64,000 bases of DNA, taken from positions 1-64,000 of the forward strand of contig NZ_JAMHFY010000009.1 in the NCBI RefSeq assembly GCF_023897015.1, in the 5' to 3' direction. Both the position numbers and the translations under genes were made by a program. The notes under the pieces are model-generated. The model searched no databases. It had not been told where the DNA came from and was given only the letters and a program-made list of their open reading frames with translations. Source of the stretch: Desulfosporosinus nitroreducens (GTDB taxonomy: Bacteria; Bacillota; Desulfitobacteriia; Desulfitobacteriales; Desulfitobacteriaceae). Below, piece by piece: positions 34,901 through 42,093 of the stretch; position 1 is the first letter of the stretch; each line of letters starts with the position of its first letter.

Positions 34901-36293
34901 TCGGATTAACAAAGCAACTGAACTGGTCGATGACCTTGCCATCTTTGAGTTTCATAATTCCTATTTCTGTGATCTTTTCCGTTACAGCTGAAAAGCCGGT
35001 AGTTTCCAAGTCCAACACACAATAGGTAGCATCAATGCTCTGACCCTTGGCGTTAGTTACCGAGGACTTTTTATCCGGTGTCAGATAGGCTTCCACTCCA
35101 TAGATAACCTTCATGTTCGGATTATCTCGTCCTAAGAGCTTATGGGCCTCAGGAAAAGACTGCACTACGCCATGATCCGTTATGGCAATGGATTTCATAC
35201 CCCAGCTCATAGCTCTTTTAATCAGATCCGTGGCACTGGTCATGGCATCCATCTGACTCATCTGGGTATGCATGTGCAGCTCGACCCGCTTCTCCTCTGC
35301 CCTATCCTGCCGCTGAGCCTTCTTCCTGCCTGGTGTTTCAACGATGGTATTGGCAATAAGCTCAATTTCCCCAGAAAACTGGCTAAGGCCTGCATTTCCA
35401 GCCAGCTTGACACCCTTAGCCTTTTTAAGCCTAGATACTATTTCACCATCTTCACCGGGCTTAATGAAGGCCTTACAGGTCATGGAACTCGTGCCGTCAT
35501 ATAAATCAAAGGAAATTAAGGTTTTTCCGCTTCTTAATTCCTTGGCTTCGATATTGGATAATTCACCCTGGATAGCTATCCTACCCTCATCCGGAGTAAT
35601 GTCCGTAATTTTAATGACCGTGTCCTTAATATTCGCGTTTCTGCCTAAAATCAAGGAAGGATCGCCTTTTTTTCCGTCCTTTTCTCCTTTGAGTTCCGGC
35701 TTTATTGGCCCAGCTTCCTTAGGGAATTCAGAGGTATATTGGCTTGGTGTGGCCACTTCCCTTTGCAGAAGCATCGTTTCCTTCTCTTGTGTATCTTCTT
35801 GTAGCCTTTTTAATTCTTCACTGCTTACATTATCCACAAAATTGATTTGATAGGTGGCGTCGCAAAGATTTTTTATGGCCTCTTGGATCTTTTTATCGTA
35901 ACCCCTCGCTTTTAATAAGTAGGATGCTGCCATTTTAAACGTAAACTTAATCGAATGATTTTCAGCAATTTCATAGTCACAAGTTTTGAGTGCCCCTTTT
36001 AAGACCGGATGTTTGTCGGCCAATGATGACAAAATACTTTCCAGCACCTCTTCTAAGGGCTTTCTTTGGGTTCCCTCAGTGTAAACGACTGTGATGAACG
36101 AATCGTTTAAGGCTAATCGTTCCCTTATAAACTGATTTAGGGATTCGATTTCACTGAGTTCAATATGTTTATCAGAACTGATTTCCATCTCCAGGGTTTT
36201 CGTACTTTTAGTTAAGACCACTGCTTGTACAATAGCAGTATTGAGGTTACCCTCTGCTTCATAATCGCTAAAAATTTCACTTATTTTTTTCAT
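31950..36293 (-). CDS. polC: DNA polymerase III subunit alpha, PolC type
   Basis: 1447 residues, the usual PolC size. N-terminal OB fold, PHP domain (ELHMHTQMS, about residue 340) split by a DEDDh 3'-5' exonuclease (VLDLETTGFSA, about 430), then the palm with DIDLNFSGEYQ and a zinc-like CPSCQHSDFSD..CPVCGEKL. The polymerase of low-GC Gram-positive replication forks; the cellular function is DNA elongation with proofreading. GGAGAG lies before the ATG. The 3' end is duplicated at 7161-7308. Leader with 34-bp repeats upstream. Confidence 0.95.
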   Translation of the reverse strand: MKKISEIFSDYEAEGNLNTAIVQAVVLTKSTKTLEMEISSDKHIELSEIESLNQFIRERLALNDSFITVVYTEGTQRKPLEEVLESILSSLADKHPVLKGALKTCDYEIAENHSIKFTFKMAASYLLKARGYDKKIQEAIKNLCDATYQINFVDNVSSEELKRLQEDTQEKETMLLQREVATPSQYTSEFPKEAGPIKPELKGEKDGKKGDPSLILGRNANIKDTVIKITDITPDEGRIAIQGELSNIEAKELRSGKTLISFDLYDGTSSMTCKAFIKPGEDGEIVSRLKKAKGVKLAGNAGLSQFSGEIELIANTIVETPGRKKAQRQDRAEEKRVELHMHTQMSQMDAMTSATDLIKRAMSWGMKSIAITDHGVVQSFPEAHKLLGRDNPNMKVIYGVEAYLTPDKKSSVTNAKGQSIDATYCVLDLETTGFSAVTEKITEIGIMKLKDGKVIDQFSCFVNPKKPIPARVVEVTNITDDMVKDAETIEQVFPKLLDFIEGSVLVAHNAEFDMGFLKHNARVLGCDFDYTYLDTLSLAKELFPDYKTYKLGRIAKNMGFKVEVAHRALDDVDTTVKVFKVMLEKLKQRGAETLEDIDRYGSDEDSKSVEYKKLKTYHAIILAKDYVGLKNLYKLVSYSHLDYFYKKPRILKSLYKKYSEGLILGSACSEGELYQAILLGKSNEEIEAIAKDYDYLEIQPLGNNDYLVRTEQVPDKDYLKEINRKIVALGKKLNKPVVATGDVHFLDPEDEIYRRILEAGQGFKDADNQAPLYLKTTEEMLEEFSYLGAAKAHEVVVTNTNLVADMCQPISPISAEKCAPHIEGCEQTIKDITYEKAYALYGDPLPEIVQQRLDRELDSIIKNGFSVMYIIAQKLVWKSNEDGYLVGSRGSVGSSVVAYMTGITEVNALQAHYRCPSCQHSDFSDYGVKIGFDLPDKVCPVCGEKLAKDGIDIPFETFLGFNGDKEPDIDLNFSGEYQAKAHKYTEVIFGKGTTFKAGTIGTIAEKTAFGYVKKYYEEKSRTVNKAETLRVSKGCTGIKRTSGQHPGGIIVVPKGREIFEFCPVQHPADDSNSDIITTHFDYHSIDSNLLKLDILGHDDPTVIRMLQDITGVDPLTIPMDDKETMSIFSSTEALEVTPEQINSKVGTFGIPEFGTKFVRGMLLDTRPKAFTDLICISGLSHGTDVWLGNAKDLIDAGTVTLSEAVCTRDDIMTYLISKGLPPNTAFKIMELVRKGKALSNPEKWAEYEALMRKHKVPEWYIDSCRKIKYMFPKAHAAAYVMMAFRIAWFKVHIPQAYYAAYFTIRAKAFDAEFMIFGKEKVKAKMKEIEELGNLATPKDKDMYDDLELVLEMYERGFRFLPIDLYKSHATKFLLEEEGIRPPINSISGMGTVAAEGLYNAAQEKPFNSVEDVKKRAKIGNATIDSLRKFGCFKGIPESDQMSLFDVI

Positions 36294-36358
36294 GTACTTC
36301 GTCAGTCTCTCCTAATAATTTTTCCGGTTAAAGAAAACTTGGCTAGCGCCCGCACGAA

Positions 36359-36458
36359 GACATTGTCTTCGCACGTGTTAGTCCCTCTTGCAGACACTGT
36401 CTTCGCACGTATTAGCACTTCTTGCAGTCACTGTCTTCGCACCGTATTAGCCTTCTTA
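36359..36458. repeat. Three 34-bp tandem repeats in the polC leader
   Basis: Units at 36359-36392, 36393-36426 and 36427-36458 share the core tcttcgcac followed by rtattag; the first two are exactly 34 bases. The first is also preceded by gaagac, so that gaagac attgtcttc is a short palindrome. The block is 66 bp upstream of the polC start. No spacer pattern of CRISPR type. Confidence 0.65.
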
Positions 36459-36551
36459 ATAGTATATACATTAAAGTTATACTTTCTGATTAGTAAAAAA
36501 CAGACACGACTTGGTATTAAATCGTGCCTTATCTTATCTAATCTTATCATC

Positions 36552-36599
36552 AAAGACCTTCCTCTGAAAAGGTATATTTTTCAGAAGAAGGTCTTTTTT
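36552..36599 (+). terminator. Strong terminator
   Basis: aaagaccttcctctgaaaa pairs with ttttcagaagaaggtcttt (19 bp, one mismatch), followed by T6 on the plus strand. It lies between polC and the Uma2 gene, both on the minus strand; on that strand it may end the Uma2 transcript. Confidence 0.65.
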
Positions 36600-36663
36600 A
36601 GAATGAGATATTCTTGCCCATTGAATTTTTCAAATCGATCCACAACCGAAATTAGCTTACAGA

Positions 36664-37248
36664 TCATTTAAATAACTCTTCAAGATTAATACTAAATCCC
36701 TTCAAAATCTCTGAATGGGCTATCCCTGTTTCCTTCAATACCTCTACCTGGTGATACTGCCCTTCCTCATTTAAACCATAGATTTGTACAGTATTCAAAA
36801 GAGGATTAACAATCCAATATTCTTTAACCCCATATTGCATATATAAATTAAGTTTCTTAACGAGATCATGCGCTTGATTTGAAGGAGATATAATTTCAAT
36901 GATAATTTCAGGTGAACCAACATATTTATTTTCGCCAAGTTTCGTCTTATCACAGATAACTGATAAATCTGGAATGACCACCTTGATTTTTTCAGTTTGA
37001 TCCCTTTGGTCTTCATCAGCTGTCCTAAGCTCAATGTCAAAGGGTGCCGGGAAAACTTCGCATTCTTTTCCTTCAAGGAAATTGAATAACTTCGCATGTA
37101 ATCTACTGGAAATCCGCTGATGCTTCGTCGAAGGAGATGGAGTCATATACACAATCCCATCAATGTATTCTAATCTACTCTCGGAATTTTCCCTGAGTTT
37201 ATTATATTCAGCGATTGTAATGACTTGAGGTTCAGTTAAGCTCACCAT
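36664..37248 (-). CDS. Uma2 family endonuclease (DUF820)
   Basis: About 194 residues from the ATG at 37248, chosen for GAGGGG 7 bases upstream. SRLEYIDGIVYMTPSPSTKH, VVIPDLSVICD and GSPEIIIEIISPSNQAHDL, KLNLYMQYGVKEYWIV are the hallmark blocks of the PD-(D/E)xK Uma2 family; D..E..K-like residues are in place. Members are often linked to mobile DNA; biological role unknown. Confidence 0.82.
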   Translation of the reverse strand: MVSLTEPQVITIAEYNKLRENSESRLEYIDGIVYMTPSPSTKHQRISSRLHAKLFNFLEGKECEVFPAPFDIELRTADEDQRDQTEKIKVVIPDLSVICDKTKLGENKYVGSPEIIIEIISPSNQAHDLVKKLNLYMQYGVKEYWIVNPLLNTVQIYGLNEEGQYHQVEVLKETGIAHSEILKGFSINLEELFK

Positions 37249-37307
37249 AAACACCCCTCATCTGCAAAGATTGATGTTTTTCCATATTATAACACAATCA
37301 ACCTACA

Positions 37308-37412
37308 CATTCTATCGATCCCCTCGTTAACTTCATGCTGAGCATGCTTGATGGCCTGAACAATGAACAAACTTTTGAAATTCGTTCTGAGCTAGAATTA
37401 AAAGTTTATTAA
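37308..37412 (+). pseudogene. Unidentified coding scrap
   Basis: Plus-strand reading gives HSIDPLVNFMLSMLDGLNNE then QTFEIRSELELKVY stop, 34 codons without a clear start. It overlaps the rhomboid end by a few bases on the other strand. A remnant of a lost gene is suspected; family unknown. Confidence 0.2.
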
Positions 37413-37694
37413 TCTACGTCTGCGTGGAAGACCAAAAGCGGCACCGCAGATTCCTCCCAGAATATGGGATATATGAGCTATTCCATCTTTCGATCCAACA
37501 CTTAATATCTCGCCCCCGAGATAAATAATTATAACCAATATGAGGGTGAGTGGAATTTTCCCATCCTTCATGCCTGCAACTGATGATAAGACTATCATCA
37601 TAAATACAATACCACTTGCACCTAGTAATACAGTACTCGAAAATAAAACAACATGAAATAATCCAGACACCACTGCAGTGATCGCAATCATTAG
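37398..37694 (-). pseudogene. Rhomboid protease, C-terminal half
   Basis: Begins LMIAITAVVSGLFHVVLFSS in frame after IS insertion. GASGIVFM carries the catalytic Ser and AHISHILGGICG the catalytic His of rhomboid proteases; the last helices and RRRRLINF complete the C-terminus. The N-terminal half is at 39491-39802. The IS200/IS605 element splits the gene, so the product cannot be made. Confidence 0.8.
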
Positions 37695-37799
37695 TGACAT
37701 ACTCCCACCACCTAAGAGGTGGGGGCTTCTTGGGACGTACCGACTAATGCCGATATAATTACCAAGCTATCCCCATTTGCCCAACGGTTCTTAGTCATT
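37695..37799 (-). ncRNA. Candidate omegaRNA (reRNA) at the tnpB 3' end
   Basis: TnpB proteins use an RNA made from the 3' end of the element, whose last part is the guide. Here the right end after the tnpB stop, including the hairpin at 37702-37721, is the expected scaffold, and the guide would begin outside it in the rhomboid flank (ctaatgattgcgatcac). This is family knowledge; no transcript is shown. Confidence 0.4.
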
Positions 37800-38924
37800 T
37801 TAGGCTATACCCAGTATCCGGCAGCCTTCATTTTTGATGTTTATGGCAGCGTTTATATCTCGATCAATCTCTGCGCCGCAATGCTTACAACTCCAAGTCC
37901 TATCTGCCAGCGTCAACTCCTCATTTATGTTCTTGCAATACCGGCATAGCTTACTGGACGGATACCATTTATCGATGATCACAAGCTGTTTTCCCTGTTC
38001 TGCCAGCTTGTATTCCAAAAATGTTTTCAGCATTCCAAAGCCATTGTCATTCGTTGACTTTGCCAAATTTAAGCATTGTGTCATGTTTCTCATGTTTAAG
38101 TCTTCAATTGCAACAGCGGCATAGGCATTGGCTATCTGCCTTGACAGCTTATGCAAAAAATCCTTTCGTTGGTTCGCTACCTTTTCATGAAGCTTAGCAA
38201 CCTTCTGTCGTTGTTTGTTTCTGTTCTTACCGCCTTTCAGTCGTTTCGATAATTTCCGTTGCTCTTTCTTTAGTTTGGTTTCCGCCTTTCGGTAGAATCT
38301 AGGATAGTCGGAACTTCTTGCCTCGCTATCGATGACGAGTGACTTCGATGAATAGTCTAAACCTAACGTTGACTCGACCGTTGGTGTTATCCGTTCTATT
38401 TTGGCTTCAAACTCAACCAAGATCGCTATGTAGTATTTACCCGTTGATGTTTGGCTGATCGTGGCTGATTTAATAATCGAATTTAGTGGTAACTGTCTGT
38501 GCAGCATAATGCGGACATCTTTCAATTTAGGCAATCGAATGGTTTTGCTATCAATCAGACGGATACTTCCTTTTTGGTTATTCGTTGTGTAGGATTTTTT
38601 ATCCCGATGCTTTCGTTTGAACTTTGGAAATCCGACGGATTTATCCCGGAAGAAATTTTTATAGGCCGTATTTAGATTGAGTTGGGCATTGGCAAGGGCC
38701 AAACTGTCCACTTCTTTTAACCACTCATATTGGTTTTTATAAGAGGCTGGTAAAGAATATTTTTGCTGCTTCAACGCTTCTTTATCGTCTTTATACTGCT
38801 CATAAATCGTTATTCTGTTGGCGAGCATTTGATTGTAGATAAATCGCACACATCCAAAGGTTTTATTAATAAGAATAGCTTGTTCAGAATTGGGATAAAG
38901 GCGATATCTATACGCTTTGTTCAT
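37800..38924 (-). CDS. tnpB: TnpB, RNA-guided endonuclease (IS605 accessory protein)
   Basis: 374 residues with an N-terminal HTH (AYRYRLYPNSEQAILINKTF), RuvC motifs LGLDYSSKSLVID (Asp190), VAIEDLNM (Glu274) and DRDINAAINI (Asp354), and a zinc finger CRYC..CKHCG (Cys327, 330, 346, 349). All three RuvC acids are present, so a functional nuclease is likely; it cuts DNA next to a TAM under an omegaRNA guide. Its start overlaps the tnpA end by 4 bases. Confidence 0.92.
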   Translation of the reverse strand: MNKAYRYRLYPNSEQAILINKTFGCVRFIYNQMLANRITIYEQYKDDKEALKQQKYSLPASYKNQYEWLKEVDSLALANAQLNLNTAYKNFFRDKSVGFPKFKRKHRDKKSYTTNNQKGSIRLIDSKTIRLPKLKDVRIMLHRQLPLNSIIKSATISQTSTGKYYIAILVEFEAKIERITPTVESTLGLDYSSKSLVIDSEARSSDYPRFYRKAETKLKKEQRKLSKRLKGGKNRNKQRQKVAKLHEKVANQRKDFLHKLSRQIANAYAAVAIEDLNMRNMTQCLNLAKSTNDNGFGMLKTFLEYKLAEQGKQLVIIDKWYPSSKLCRYCKNINEELTLADRTWSCKHCGAEIDRDINAAINIKNEGCRILGIA

Positions 38925-39322
38925 AGCTTCTCACCCTGATTTTCAATGTAACGTTTAATAATCTCAATAGGTGCACCGCCCGTCGTAAGCAAACAAAAAC
39001 TTCTTGACCAAAAGTATTCTTTCCAGAGGGACTCGCGTATTTGCGGGTATTCTTTTTTAATCAGTCGGGATGATGCACTTTTATAGGCGTTAATGAATTT
39101 TGATAATTCGCTGTTGGGGTGTGCCTTGAACAGAATATGAACATGATCTCTATCCTGATTCCATTCTTGCAAGGTAATATTGTAGTTGGAAGACACATAC
39201 TCAAATATTTCTTTGAGCCTGTTAGAAATGACTTCATCGATAACGTTTCTACGATATTTAATGACAAGAACAAGATGATAATACATAAGAAATACTGAAT
39301 GATTATTATTATCTAATTCCAT
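38921..39322 (-). CDS. tnpA: TnpA, IS200/IS605 Y1 transposase
   Basis: About 133 residues from the ATG at 39322, with AGGGTG before it; a longer frame from 39352 is open. HUH pair HVHIL (His70/72 of the longer frame) and the catalytic Tyr in KRYIENQG (Tyr135) are intact. It excises and inserts single-stranded DNA at the ends of the element. It is the smallest common transposase type and pairs with tnpB here. Confidence 0.9.
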   Translation of the reverse strand: MELDNNNHSVFLMYYHLVLVIKYRRNVIDEVISNRLKEIFEYVSSNYNITLQEWNQDRDHVHILFKAHPNSELSKFINAYKSASSRLIKKEYPQIRESLWKEYFWSRSFCLLTTGGAPIEIIKRYIENQGEKL

Positions 39323-39490
39323 TGATTTATCACCCTCTATTCTAATTACCACTGATTAGATTTTATCATAGATAGAAGTAACTAATCAATACTTATTTGG
39401 AATAAAATGGCGACAATTCATCTCCCACCTACGCACTCACTATCGTGAGCAAGGAAGCTTAGAGGTGGGAGACTTCTTGTCGCACGTGGT

Positions 39491-39802
39491 TAAAAAAGAT
39501 TGAGATTTATATTTTTCTTCGAGTATGGGACCTAACACCAGAAATAATACCATATTGCTGGAGTAATGGCTCCAATCCGCATGGCCAAGCACATGGCCAA
39601 ACAATCTGAAGTAAGTCAAAGGATCGGTCCAAGATGATCGATAGACACCAAAAAGCAAATTTGTAGTTAGTCCGTCTGTTATATAGCCTAACAGCAATAT
39701 AACTAAGGAAACAAACGTAAATGTCAGGGTTACCGGTGAATTATATTGGAGTTTTCCCCAAAATTCTTTCATATATTTCGCCCCTTCCTTATTCAATAAC
39801 AA
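39491..39802 (-). pseudogene. Rhomboid protease, N-terminal half
   Basis: From the ATG at 39772 (GGGG before it): KEFWGKLQYNSPVTLTF, then a helix-rich region with FGHVLGHADWSHYSSNMVLF and LVLGPILEEKYKSQSF, which is the rhomboid core. The open frame then enters the IS (TTCDKKSPTSKL). Its partner is 37398-37694. Confidence 0.8.
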
Positions 39803-39964
39803 TATTTCTTTCGGTTGTTAAGTCGGTTCAGATCAAGTATAAACCTATTTGGTCGCAAAAAATACACTCAGGATAAGGACTTAAAGACAATCTAAGAGAG
39901 GCAGGCGAAAAAGATATGCCTGAATCTTTTTTATCTTCCTTCAGCCTTTCCATATGTGAGCTGG

Positions 39965-39993
39965 TTGAATATTTTACAATCTATGGGTATAAT
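39965..39993 (+). promoter_or_regulatory. Sigma-A-type promoter, probable antitoxin RNA promoter
   Basis: ttgaat at 39965-39970, a 17-base spacer, then tataat at 39988-39993: a near-consensus vegetative promoter pointing to the plus strand. Transcription would start around 40000 and run into the terminator at 40074-40115, giving an RNA of about 115 bases antisense to the toxin gene's 3' end. Confidence 0.6.
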
Positions 39994-39998
39994 ATAGA

Positions 39999-40115
39999 AA
40001 AAGGACTGACGTGTTGCAATCACGCCAGCCCAGCAGATTGTCTAACCGAGGGTTAGCCCGAATTGGAGTTATAAGAAATAACCGCAGTCCTTGCTAGGGG
40101 GCGGTTATTTCTTCT
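39999..40115 (+). ncRNA. Candidate antisense RNA antitoxin
   Basis: Bounded by the promoter above and the hairpin agaaataaccgc/gcggttatttct with a T-rich tail. The segment forms further hairpins (gacgtgttgcaatcacgcc, ggttagccc). It overlaps the last codons and 3' UTR of the toxin mRNA by about 40 bases, the layout of bsrG/SR4-type type I systems. Not tested. Confidence 0.5.
40074..40115. terminator. Shared bidirectional terminator
   Basis: agaaataaccgc and gcggttatttct pair (12 bp). The toxin's stop codon (TAA) lies inside the stem, and T-rich sequence flanks it on both strands, so it could end both the toxin mRNA and the antisense RNA. Confidence 0.6.
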
Positions 40116-40182
40116 TTATGATCATAACAACGAGTGATGCAAATGCAATCATGAGATACATTGCCTCAACCATTGAGATCAT
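40105..40182 (-). CDS. Small hydrophobic peptide, holin-like type I toxin candidate
   Basis: 25 residues: MISMVEAMYLMIAFASLVVM then IIKKK and stop. One transmembrane helix with a lysine-rich C-terminus, like the Hol_Tox / BsrE-TxpA type I toxins. AGGGGGTGG lies 6-8 bases before the ATG. An extended -10 (TGCTATAAT) lies upstream at 40241-40249 (minus). The antisense RNA on the plus strand overlaps its end. Too short for common gene finders. Confidence 0.65.
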   Translation of the reverse strand: MISMVEAMYLMIAFASLVVMIIKKK

Positions 40183-40299
40183 CCTACCACCCCCTTTCTG
40201 AAGGGTGTGGCTAACCGTCCCTCGACAACCTGTTGCAAGTATTATAGCATAATCTTCCAGACAAAAAGATGAAACTTGTCACTGACTATTCAGAGAGTC

Positions 40300-40328
40300 C
40301 AGGCCGCCTCATAAAACGAGGCGGCCTG
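40300..40328. repeat. Perfect 11-bp GC-rich hairpin
   Basis: caggccgcctc and gaggcggcctg flank a 7-base loop (ataaaac). On the plus strand a weak T-tract follows. It separates the toxin promoter from the gap before the Rrf2 gene and may insulate the toxin locus. Confidence 0.5.
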
Positions 40329-40554
40329 ATTTGTTCCTCAGCCAAAGGTTAACCTTGAAGGACTCTGTTCCTCACAGCGATACATATAGTTGAAACGGAA
40401 ATATATTCTACCAATCAATTTGTTCTGGATACACCAAATTCAGACGGATATCATCAGGATTTCTATCATACTCTTCGTCTCGACAATTCAAAGACACGAT
40501 ATCAAACAATCGTTTTGGAGAAATCTGATGTGGCAATTTTATGCTTCTTTAATT

Positions 40555-41058
40555 TTATCTCGATTTAACATTATTGAACCATTCAATCGTTGCTTTTACA
40601 TGCTCTTCAGGAATCTTGTTACTTACTTGTTCATGAAGCCATCCTAAAGTCTTATTGTTCAAATATTGTCTCATCTGGTCTTCTGCTTCTACCATTACAA
40701 CTTTTATTAAGCAAGGACATTTTGTATATGTATCAGGTAAATTATTTTTATCTAACAATATCTCATTTTGTCGAATCTCAGCACATTGAAACAGTGGAGT
40801 CGTCCCTTCTACTGCTTCAATAATATTCCAAAAGGTTATGCCCTCTGGAATACGTGCTAACTCATATCCCCCATTAACACCTGGAATTGACTTCACAATC
40901 CCTGCTTTCCTTAATTTTGTAAATACTTTTGATAAATAAGTTTCTGAAACTCCCTGAAATGCCGCTAAATCTTTAATTCCAACAGCTTTTCCTGATGGAA
41001 TATCTACCATATATAATAAACAATGTAATGCATACTCTACTCCTATGGAAAATTGCAT
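40555..41058 (-). CDS. Rrf2 family transcriptional regulator
   Basis: 167 residues. N-terminal winged HTH: GIKDLAAFQGVSETYLSKVF then VKSIPGVNGGYELAR. Cys residues in the C-terminal part (QCAEIRQN, YTKCPCLIK) could bind an iron-sulphur cluster, as in IscR or NsrR-like proteins, but the exact spacing is not typical. GGAGGTGG precedes ATG. It is divergent to the split-barrel gene at 41280, with a large palindrome between. Confidence 0.82.
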   Translation of the reverse strand: MQFSIGVEYALHCLLYMVDIPSGKAVGIKDLAAFQGVSETYLSKVFTKLRKAGIVKSIPGVNGGYELARIPEGITFWNIIEAVEGTTPLFQCAEIRQNEILLDKNNLPDTYTKCPCLIKVVMVEAEDQMRQYLNNKTLGWLHEQVSNKIPEEHVKATIEWFNNVKSR

Positions 41059-41150
41059 TACAATCCACCTCCTAAATTAATATAATAAAGTTCCCACATA
41101 ATACTTATCATTTTTTGGTCATACAACATGATTCAATCGTAGATAATAAT

Positions 41151-41201
41151 TATCTTTAATATATATTGACTTTTTTATAAAGTCAATATATATTAAAGAT
41201 A
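41151..41201. promoter_or_regulatory. 23-bp perfect palindrome between the divergent genes
   Basis: Arms 41151-41173 (tatctttaatatatattgac then ttt) and 41179-41201 are perfect complements around a 5-base loop. It lies midway between the Rrf2 and oxidase starts. Long enough to be an operator pair or a cruciform; it has no T-run for termination. Rrf2 binding is a natural guess. Confidence 0.6.
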
Positions 41202-41279
41202 GACAATGTATATCGACGATATATCTTGTCTGTGATTGGGATTCGTATTGTTAAATAAATTTTTAGGAGGAAATATTCA

Positions 41280-41654
41280 ATGCTTACAGAAAAGTTTTTT
41301 GATGTACTAAAAAAGGAAGGTGTAGTTTCAATAGTGTCATGGGGGATAGATGAGCCGCATGTGGTTAACACCTGGAACTCATATTTAGAGGTAACATCTG
41401 ATGAAAGAATTTTAATTCCTGCATATGCAATGCGTAGAACAGAAAAAAATGTAAATAAAAACAATAAAGTAAAAATCGCTTTGGGTAGTAAAGAAGTTTT
41501 GGGTTATAAAGATTACCAGGGAACAGGCTTCGTGATTGAAGGTACTGCGAAATACCTTGAGTCAGGTACAGAATTCGATATGATGAAAGAAAAGTTCTCT
41601 TTTTTAACTAGAGTGTTAGAGATAACAGTTACATCAGCAAAGCAAATGCTTTAA
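41280..41654 (+). CDS. Pyridoxamine 5'-phosphate oxidase family protein
   Basis: 124 residues; GVVSIVSWGIDEPHVVNTWN, then DERILIPAYAMRRTEKNVNK and GTGFVIEGTAKYLESGTEFD. This is the FMN-binding split-barrel fold of small oxidoreductases. AGGAGG stands 8 bases before ATG. Divergent from an Rrf2 regulator, a layout seen in redox- or NO-stress genes. Activity not known. Confidence 0.72.
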   Translation: MLTEKFFDVLKKEGVVSIVSWGIDEPHVVNTWNSYLEVTSDERILIPAYAMRRTEKNVNKNNKVKIALGSKEVLGYKDYQGTGFVIEGTAKYLESGTEFDMMKEKFSFLTRVLEITVTSAKQML

Positions 41655-41708
41655 TGTTGTTGTTTTCTGCTGTTGTATTTTTTTAGGTAATTTTTCAACC
41701 AACTGACG

Positions 41709-41752
41709 AAAAAACCTTTGCGATATATTACTATATCTCAAAGGTTTTTTTA
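41709..41752 (+). terminator. Terminator after the oxidase gene
   Basis: aaaaaacctttg..gatata pairs with tatatc..caaaggtttttt, followed by T on the plus strand. It lies about 55 bases beyond the stop codon. Confidence 0.7.
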
Positions 41753-41782
41753 ACACATTCTCGCGTAGAATTTTCGTAAGGT

Positions 41783-41908
41783 AATCTGCCAGAATCTCAG
41801 AAGACTCAGCCGAATCAAGGGGCTGAGTATCTTTATGACAAGTTGCCGATCCACTCTATTCAGGTTTTCGTTGATGATTCCGTTAATGATTTCTTGTATA
41901 GGCCATAG
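41783..41908 (+). pseudogene. Transposase-like scrap
   Basis: Plus-strand reading: NLPESQKTQPNQGAEYLYDK then LPIHSIQVFVDDSVNDFLYR and stop. The PIxSIQVxxDS pattern recalls the catalytic Asp block of IS3/IS481-type DDE transposases. Only about 40 residues remain, with no start. Confidence 0.25.
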
Positions 41909-42000
41909 ATGATTTCTGACATGATGAACCTCTAATTCGGGACCAGTTTTAGCTTATTCTCAAGAGATATATTTTGGGGGGAATGTAAGTACTAAGAATA

Positions 42001-42028
42001 ATTGGAACCCGTTTCCATGTGGTATAAT
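42001..42028 (+). promoter_or_regulatory. Extended -10 promoter upstream of hydrolase
   Basis: tggtataat at 42020-42028 is an extended -10 element; attgga at 42001 could be a poor -35. Transcription would start near 42035, about 60 bases before the hydrolase ATG. Confidence 0.4.
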
Positions 42029-42093
42029 TAACAGTGAGACGCGTTCGTATCACGAAGTAAAGATTATTATATTGGTTGAAAGAGGAAAGAATT

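Larger units (their letters stand above)
37695..39490 (-). mobile_element. IS200/IS605 family insertion sequence with tnpA and tnpB
   Basis: About 1.8 kb containing tnpA then tnpB on the minus strand, overlapping by 4 bases. Terminal hairpins are visible: cccaccacctaagaggtggg near 37702-37721 (right end) and ctcccacct..aggtgggag near 39422-39471 (left end). No target-site duplication or inverted terminal repeat, as expected for this family. The rhomboid frame can be rejoined across it to read QSFL|LMIAITAVV, so the insert is exact. All catalytic residues look intact, so it may be mobile. Confidence 0.85.

Noticed and set aside
36359-36458. CRISPR array
   Set aside because: The three units are tandem without spacers, and the third is shorter. 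No cas genes are next to it.
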